From Trichococcus flocculiformis (GTDB lineage: Bacteria > Bacillota > Bacilli > Lactobacillales > Aerococcaceae): a stretch of DNA of 47,030 nucleotides. This document shows, one piece after another, positions 42,665 through 47,030 of this stretch. Both the position numbers and the translations under genes were made by a program. The stretch spans positions 1 to 47,030 of the forward strand of contig NZ_FOQC01000016.1 in assembly GCF_900113645.1 (NCBI RefSeq), read 5' to 3'. Numbering within the stretch: the first letter of the stretch is position 1; each line of letters opens with the position of its first letter. The notes beneath the pieces are model-generated. The model had not been told where the DNA came from, ran no database searches, and worked only from the letters and a program-made list of their open reading frames with translations.

Positions 42665-43357
42665 CTATGCTCCGTTATTTTTCAGTAATTCGATGACCAT
42701 TTCCGCTGATTTCTTTCCGGCTTCAACGATGAATTCGTCGAAACTCAGGGCTGCACCATCGCTTGCGCCGTCCGAAATGGCACGAATGATGGCGAAGGGG
42801 GTCCCCAGAACGTAGCAAGTCTGTGCTATCGATGCGCCCTCCATTTCGGTCGCATAGGCATCAGGGAAATGTTCCTTGATGCGGTTTGTGCCGCTTTCAG
42901 ACGCAATGAAGGAATCACTTGAGACAATCGTTCCTTGGACAGCGTGCAAGCCGACTTTTTCAGCTGCCCGCGTAATCTTTTCAACGACTTTTTTATCAGC
43001 CGTATAATAATGCGGCATCTGTGGTACTTGTCCAACCGAATAACCGAAGGCGGTAGCGTCCACATCATGATAAGCAACCTTATCCGCTACGACGACATCG
43101 CCTACATGCAAAGCTGTGTTCAACCCACCGGCGGAACCGGTATTGATGACGAAGTCGGGACGGTAGCGATCGATGATAAAAGCGGTAGCTATAGCCGAAT
43201 TGACTTTACCGATACCGGATTGCACCAGCACCACTTCCTGGTTTTCGATTTTCCCTCTTGTAAAAACAAGGTGGAAATGCGTTTCCTCTGTTTTTTCTGC
43301 CATATTTTCCAACAAAATACGGTTTTCTTCTTCCATTGCTCCAATAATTCCGATCAT
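42665..43357 (-). CDS. mtnN: 5'-methylthioadenosine/S-adenosylhomocysteine nucleosidase
   Basis: 230 residues. Cleaves adenine from MTA and SAH, recycling SAM by-products and feeding LuxS. Start MIGIIGAMEEE, GIGKVNSAIAT (about 53-63), the substrate-binding TEMEGASIAQ (about 172-181) and catalytic Asp in RAISDGA (about 198) are all present. Confidence 0.96.
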   Translation of the reverse strand: MIGIIGAMEEENRILLENMAEKTEETHFHLVFTRGKIENQEVVLVQSGIGKVNSAIATAFIIDRYRPDFVINTGSAGGLNTALHVGDVVVADKVAYHDVDATAFGYSVGQVPQMPHYYTADKKVVEKITRAAEKVGLHAVQGTIVSSDSFIASESGTNRIKEHFPDAYATEMEGASIAQTCYVLGTPFAIIRAISDGASDGAALSFDEFIVEAGKKSAEMVIELLKNNGA

Positions 43358-43390
43358 GAGTGTTTCCTTCCTTGTATCTGCATTGTTATG

Positions 43391-43768
43391 TTATAGGACA
43401 AAGGCTATCGCAAAAACCAAAATGATCAACAAGATGACGATCAGGATGGCTTTGTTCAGATAGCCGTCCAGCTTTCGGCCTCTTTCTTTGTCCGACAAAC
43501 GCTCCACCTTTGTTGAGGCTGCCGGTTTGTCGGCCTTCCGGAACAGCTTCGCTTTTGGCTTGGCGGTTTTGGCTTTATTGCCGTTTTCCGAACGTTTCTT
43601 TTCAGCCGGAATACTGCTTTTCTCGCCCGCAGAAGCAGTTGATTGCTTGTTGTTTTTTTCCGTTGCCGGAGTGTGTTTCTTTTCGTCGGTCACCAGCGGT
43701 TTAGTCTGGTCCCTTTTATACTGACGATAGCGTTCCCTGGTGATCAGCGGTTTCTTTGGTTCTGGCAT
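43391..43768 (-). CDS. macP: MacP-like accessory protein of cell-wall synthesis
   Basis: 125 residues: N-terminal KPLITRERYRQYK motif, a long disordered Lys/Ala/Thr-rich stretch (about 25-95), then one membrane helix at the extreme C-terminus (AILIVILLIILVFAIAFVL). This tail-anchored layout and the position between a nudix gene and mtnN match pneumococcal MacP, the phosphoprotein that activates PBP2a. The call rests on synteny and architecture, since the sequence is short and low in complexity. Confidence 0.65.
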   Translation of the reverse strand: MPEPKKPLITRERYRQYKRDQTKPLVTDEKKHTPATEKNNKQSTASAGEKSSIPAEKKRSENGNKAKTAKPKAKLFRKADKPAASTKVERLSDKERGRKLDGYLNKAILIVILLIILVFAIAFVL

Positions 43769-43769
43769 G

Positions 43770-44330
43770 CTATTCCTCTATTCTTTCCCGCAAAAGACGC
43801 ATTTCCCAAAACAGCATGGCATAGATTGTTTTCGAATCGCAGATTTCTCCGGATTCCTGCAAAGCTTTCGCTTCATCGTAGGTCAATTCCAATATTTCGA
43901 TGAATTCATCTTCGTCCATAGGCAAAGAATTTTCGACTTTCGTCAAGCCTTCCGCCAAATAGATTGTGATTTTTTCATCCAAATAAGCCGGTGTCGGGTA
44001 AAAAACCGTCAATTCAGACCATTTTTCTGCGCGATAATCGGTCTCTTCCTCCAGCTCACGGATCGCTGCCAGCAAAGGTTCCGCATCGGAAGTCTCCAAT
44101 TTGCCTGCCGGTATTTCGACAACGGTCCGATCCAACGGTTTCCGGAACTGTCTGACCATGACCATTTTCCCGTCGGAAGTAAATGGTATCATCGCTACCG
44201 CACCCGGATGTCTGATCATCTCTCTGACTGAAGTTTTTCCGTTCGGCAGCAGCACTTCTTCCCTAACTAAATGCAACAAGACACCGTCGAATATTTTTTC
44301 GCTTTTCAATGTTTTTTCTTCAAATTCCAT
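43770..44330 (-). CDS. nudF: Nudix hydrolase, ADP-ribose pyrophosphatase type
   Basis: 186 residues. Nudix region at about 78-101: AGKLETSDAEP followed by RELEEETDY. The REL-EE core is intact, the spacing before it is one residue longer than the canonical box, and the usual Gly of EEETGY is Asp. GGGAGG is placed for the ATG at 44330; the 14-codon extension is rejected. It would hydrolyse ADP-ribose or a similar nucleoside diphosphate sugar. It abuts macP. Confidence 0.9.
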   Translation of the reverse strand: MEFEEKTLKSEKIFDGVLLHLVREEVLLPNGKTSVREMIRHPGAVAMIPFTSDGKMVMVRQFRKPLDRTVVEIPAGKLETSDAEPLLAAIRELEEETDYRAEKWSELTVFYPTPAYLDEKITIYLAEGLTKVENSLPMDEDEFIEILELTYDEAKALQESGEICDSKTIYAMLFWEMRLLRERIEE

Positions 44331-44540
44331 TTCTGTACCTCCCAATCCACTTTCCTCATCATCTAATATCATAACCTATCTTTTCCGCCATTTACAAGAG
44401 CCGCGAGAAATTCAGGCTAAATGGGCAGCGGATACGAAAATCATCCTTTCGCCCGATAGGTGCTCAATAGACTTTTATGCTAGAATAATAGCATAAGCAC
44501 AGACAAAGTGAACAGCACGTTATCAAAGGAGGAAAAATTT

Positions 44541-45260
44541 ATGTGGAGCAACATCAAAGATATACTGAAATATACGTTTTCCAGCGTAGTCTGCCTGATT
44601 GCATTAGTGATTTTCTTTTTCATCTTCGGATTCGATTTCTGGACGTCGATCGCGATGACCATCGGCTTGGGCGTTTGCTTGTATTACGTCCAAAACGGCG
44701 GAAGGATGCAATGGTCGCCTAAGGCAAAAAAACAACGAGGCACACTCGGAAAAGTGAGCGCCGACAAAGAAGCCTTCTACCAATCCAAAGGGATGACCAA
44801 GGAACAGATTGCCTATTTCCGCAGCACGATGGATCAAGCCAAAACAACAATTCAAGAAATCGAATTCAACCTGCAGCAGCGCTCAAAATTAAAAGCTATC
44901 GCGGCACGCAACGATACGATGGACATACTGAAGGATTTCTTCAAAAATATCGTCAATCAACCGAATCGTCTTCATGAGGTTGATAAATTCCTGTATACAC
45001 ATCTTCCCAGCCTGAAAGAGCTGACAGAAAAATACATCGCAATCGATGGCCACGTTTCCAAGACAAAAGAAACCTATACAGCCTTGGACAACTGCGCCAG
45101 AACAATCGATGATATGAGCCGGCTTATCGGCGAAGATTACGTTCACTTCATGTCCAACGATATCGAAGATATGGATATCGAGTTGGAACTTGCAAAGCAA
45201 GTTTTGAAAAGGGATAATGAAGGAAAAAGCAATGCAAATGCTTTGGACGAAGAAATATAG
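44541..45260 (+). CDS. xpaC: XpaC-family membrane protein
   Basis: 239 residues: two closely spaced membrane helices at about 10-50 ([20 protein letters not shown], then an [18 protein letters not shown] segment), followed by a cytoplasmic helical domain. Known as the 5-bromo-4-chloroindolyl phosphate hydrolysis family; true role unclear. AAAGGAGG is placed for the ATG at 44541. It is followed 11 bp later by telA, the usual partner, so the two probably act together at the membrane. Confidence 0.88.
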   Translation: MWSNIKDILKYTFSSVVCLIALVIFFFIFGFDFWTSIAMTIGLGVCLYYVQNGGRMQWSPKAKKQRGTLGKVSADKEAFYQSKGMTKEQIAYFRSTMDQAKTTIQEIEFNLQQRSKLKAIAARNDTMDILKDFFKNIVNQPNRLHEVDKFLYTHLPSLKELTEKYIAIDGHVSKTKETYTALDNCARTIDDMSRLIGEDYVHFMSNDIEDMDIELELAKQVLKRDNEGKSNANALDEEI

Positions 45261-45271
45261 GGGGAATACTG

Positions 45272-46495
45272 ATGGACCAATTTGATGCTACCGGACAAAA
45301 TAAACAAACTGACAGCAAAAATGTCAATCAAGAATTGGAAGATTTGCTGGCCAATCCTTTTTCGGATCCATTTGCGCAACCAGCAGTTGTTGCTGATGCA
45401 ATCGAAGCCACAGCCGAGGTGATCAATCCGGATCGCCTGATCGATCGCTTACCGGAAGAACGGCAAAAACAGGCGTTGGCGTTAGCCGGCCAAATCGATG
45501 AGAACAACATGCAAGCCATCATCAGTTATGGCGCTGCAGCCCAAAAACAATTGGGTGAATTTTCCCATTCGATGCTGGACCATGTTCAGAACCAGGACAC
45601 CGGCGAAATCGGCGACTCCTTGAACGATCTGATGTATCGTTTGAATGAGGCCAAACCGGAAGACCTCCGGGCAGAAGACAACAATGTCTTCCGCAAGATC
45701 TTCGGCAAGGTAAAACAATCCGCTTACGAAATGACCGCAAAATACCAAAAGATCGGTGCCCAAATCGATAAGATCGCGATCAAACTGGATAAAGAAAAAA
45801 ATAGCTTGCTCAATGACAACATCACGTTGGAGCAGCTATATCAAAAAAATAAGGATTATTTTGAAGCCTTGAATATCTATATCGCGGCCGGTGAGGTGAA
45901 AATGGAGGATCTTCAGAAAAACGCAATCCCGAAAGCGATCCAGACTGCTGAGGCTTCCCAAAGCCAAATGGATGTGCAGATCGTCAACGACCTGAAACAG
46001 TTCCTTGACCGACTTGAAAAACGTACCCATGACTTGCGTTTGACCAGACAAATGACGATCCAGCAAGCGCCACAGATCCGTTTGATCCAAAACACCAATC
46101 AAGCGTTGGCTGAGAAAATCCAGTCCTCGATCCACACTGCCATCCCGTTATGGAAAAACCAAGTGGCCATCGCCCTTACGCTGCTGCGCCAAAAGGATGC
46201 CGTAACGGCGCAAAGGCAAGTATCGCAGACCACGAATGATCTGATGCGCAAGAATTCCGAAATGCTGAAAATATCAGCCATCGAAACTGCCAAAGAAAAT
46301 GAACGGGGTGTGATCGATATCGAAACGCTCAAACAGACACAGCAGGATCTGATCGAAACTTTGGAAGAGACGCTGAAAATCCAGCAAGAAGGTCGGATCA
46401 AACGCAAAGAGGCTGAAAAAGAACTCTCTATGATGGAGGACGATTTGAAAGTTAAACTGTTGAATATCCACCAACAGGAACAACAACTCCACTGA
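45272..46495 (+). CDS. telA: TelA-family toxic anion resistance protein
   Basis: 407 residues, almost entirely helical. Family blocks include [19 protein letters not shown] (about 68-86), [12 protein letters not shown] and [19 protein letters not shown] (about 258-276). The family is tied to tellurite and cell-envelope-agent tolerance through an unknown mechanism. AGGGGG precedes the ATG. Confidence 0.92.
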   Translation: MDQFDATGQNKQTDSKNVNQELEDLLANPFSDPFAQPAVVADAIEATAEVINPDRLIDRLPEERQKQALALAGQIDENNMQAIISYGAAAQKQLGEFSHSMLDHVQNQDTGEIGDSLNDLMYRLNEAKPEDLRAEDNNVFRKIFGKVKQSAYEMTAKYQKIGAQIDKIAIKLDKEKNSLLNDNITLEQLYQKNKDYFEALNIYIAAGEVKMEDLQKNAIPKAIQTAEASQSQMDVQIVNDLKQFLDRLEKRTHDLRLTRQMTIQQAPQIRLIQNTNQALAEKIQSSIHTAIPLWKNQVAIALTLLRQKDAVTAQRQVSQTTNDLMRKNSEMLKISAIETAKENERGVIDIETLKQTQQDLIETLEETLKIQQEGRIKRKEAEKELSMMEDDLKVKLLNIHQQEQQLH

Positions 46496-46501
46496 AAATT
46501 T

Positions 46502-46528
46502 AAGCATCGAATTTCCTCGATGCTTTTC
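46502..46528 (+). terminator. Terminator of xpaC-telA
   Basis: Perfect 9-bp stem AAGCATCGA / TCGATGCTT with a 6-base loop and a short T-run, 6 bases after the telA stop. Confidence 0.85.
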
Positions 46529-46550
46529 TATATAGGTTGAATTAAATACT

Positions 46551-46877
46551 TTACATCCGCACGCACAGTCGGTCAATCACCTCAAGGGGACGCCCGTTCA
46601 CATCGGCTAAGAAACCGCGGACCGCCTGTTTGATTTTCTGGACGTGGTCAAAAAAAACATTGTTGATGACCGATTCCTTGAGCCACTTCCATACGCCTTC
46701 CATTAGGTTCAACTGAGGGCTGTAGGGAGGGAGGAAGATGAGTGCCAGGCGCCCAGCGTTTTCTTTAAGAAAAGGCTGGATCAGCTTGGCGTGGTGGATA
46801 CGGGCATTATCCAATACCATCATGATTTTTCGAGGCTGCTGAAAAAGTCGCTTAGAGAATGTAAAAAGCATCAACAA
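46551..46877 (-). pseudogene. IS630-family transposase, C-terminal fragment
   Basis: About 108 codons equal to the last third of an IS630-type DDE transposase: the second catalytic Asp in MVLDNARIHHA and the Glu in LPPYSPQLNLMEGVWKWL, with about 36 residues between them. An in-frame stop lies just upstream and the N-terminal two thirds are missing. The apparent TTG start is an artefact of the truncation. The sequence upstream is unrelated and may be the end of another insertion sequence. Confidence 0.85.
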
Positions 46878-47030
46878 AAATCATTTCACCATTTCTCGCT
46901 TGCTATATTTCCGCAAAAAAGGGAGCCTTTAGGCCCCTTTTTTCTCTATTTCTCTGATTATTTTTCTCATATTTGCGATAAATACGGTCGATGCACTTTG
47001 TATAGTCATACCAAATAAACCGTTACTCAT
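46838..47030 (-). mobile_element. Possible end of a second insertion sequence
   Basis: On the minus strand GACTTTTTCAGCAGCCTC resembles the terminal inverted repeats of several insertion-sequence families and occurs exactly where IS630 homology stops. A terminator-like hairpin with GGGAGCC / GGCCCC and A- and T-runs lies at about 46915-46942. A frame ending there (starting MSNGLFGMTIQ, and another reading YDYTKCIDRIYRKYEK) runs toward the window edge but I cannot identify it. Confidence 0.35.

Overview
The window looks like chromosome from a low-to-mid GC Firmicute of the Lactobacillales, most likely the Carnobacteriaceae (Trichococcus or Carnobacterium relatives). This rests on gene content and synteny: rplU-prp-rpmA, ytxK-ackA, mreBCD, T-box-valS-folC-radC, ezrA next to rpsD, and nudF-macP-mtnN. 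Genus assignment is inference. The first 21.4 kb is housekeeping, almost all on the minus strand: acetate kinase, ribosomal proteins L27 and L21 with the Prp protease, an amino-acid ABC transporter behind a T-box, rod-shape genes, a cold-shock protein, radC, folC, valS behind its own T-box, tpx, thiI with a NifS-type desulfurase, and ezrA.

From 22360 to 35793 an integrative element of about 13.4 kb sits in the 3' end of rpsD. It is bounded by a 25-bp imperfect direct repeat of the rpsD stop-codon region and carries GGTAGTC arm-type repeats near both ends. The original rpsD terminator is stranded beyond the right repeat. Its layout matches a Gram-positive phage-inducible chromosomal island (PICI): repressor and integrase rightward at one end, divergent from a long leftward operon of Cro-like regulator, excisionase-like protein, small proteins, DnaD-like and DnaC-like replication genes, more small proteins and cargo. 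Unusual points are a lone HK97-type major capsid gene without recognisable terminase, portal, protease or tail genes; a second intact tyrosine recombinase inside the operon; a probable ADP-ribosyltransferase-fold cargo gene; a noncoding tract of about 770 bp with a different short hairpin roughly every 30 bases; and a TGGATGCA motif repeated in nearly every gene junction.

Three copies of a modular intergenic repeat lie outside the element (1-180, 10053-10166, 35856-36289). Their ends are conserved and complementary and their interiors vary. The longest, about 434 bp, folds into many perfect stems, including two hairpins with the same UGAA-loop architecture. It is best regarded as a BOX-like repeat or a mobile structured RNA that I cannot name.

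The right 10.6 kb is chromosomal again: a DUF1054 gene, a Fur-controlled siderophore-iron ABC operon, a HerA-like ATPase, mtnN-macP-nudF, the xpaC-telA pair, and debris of insertion sequences at the right edge. Several starts were moved downstream from the longest frame because a clear Shine-Dalgarno sequence or promoter demands it.
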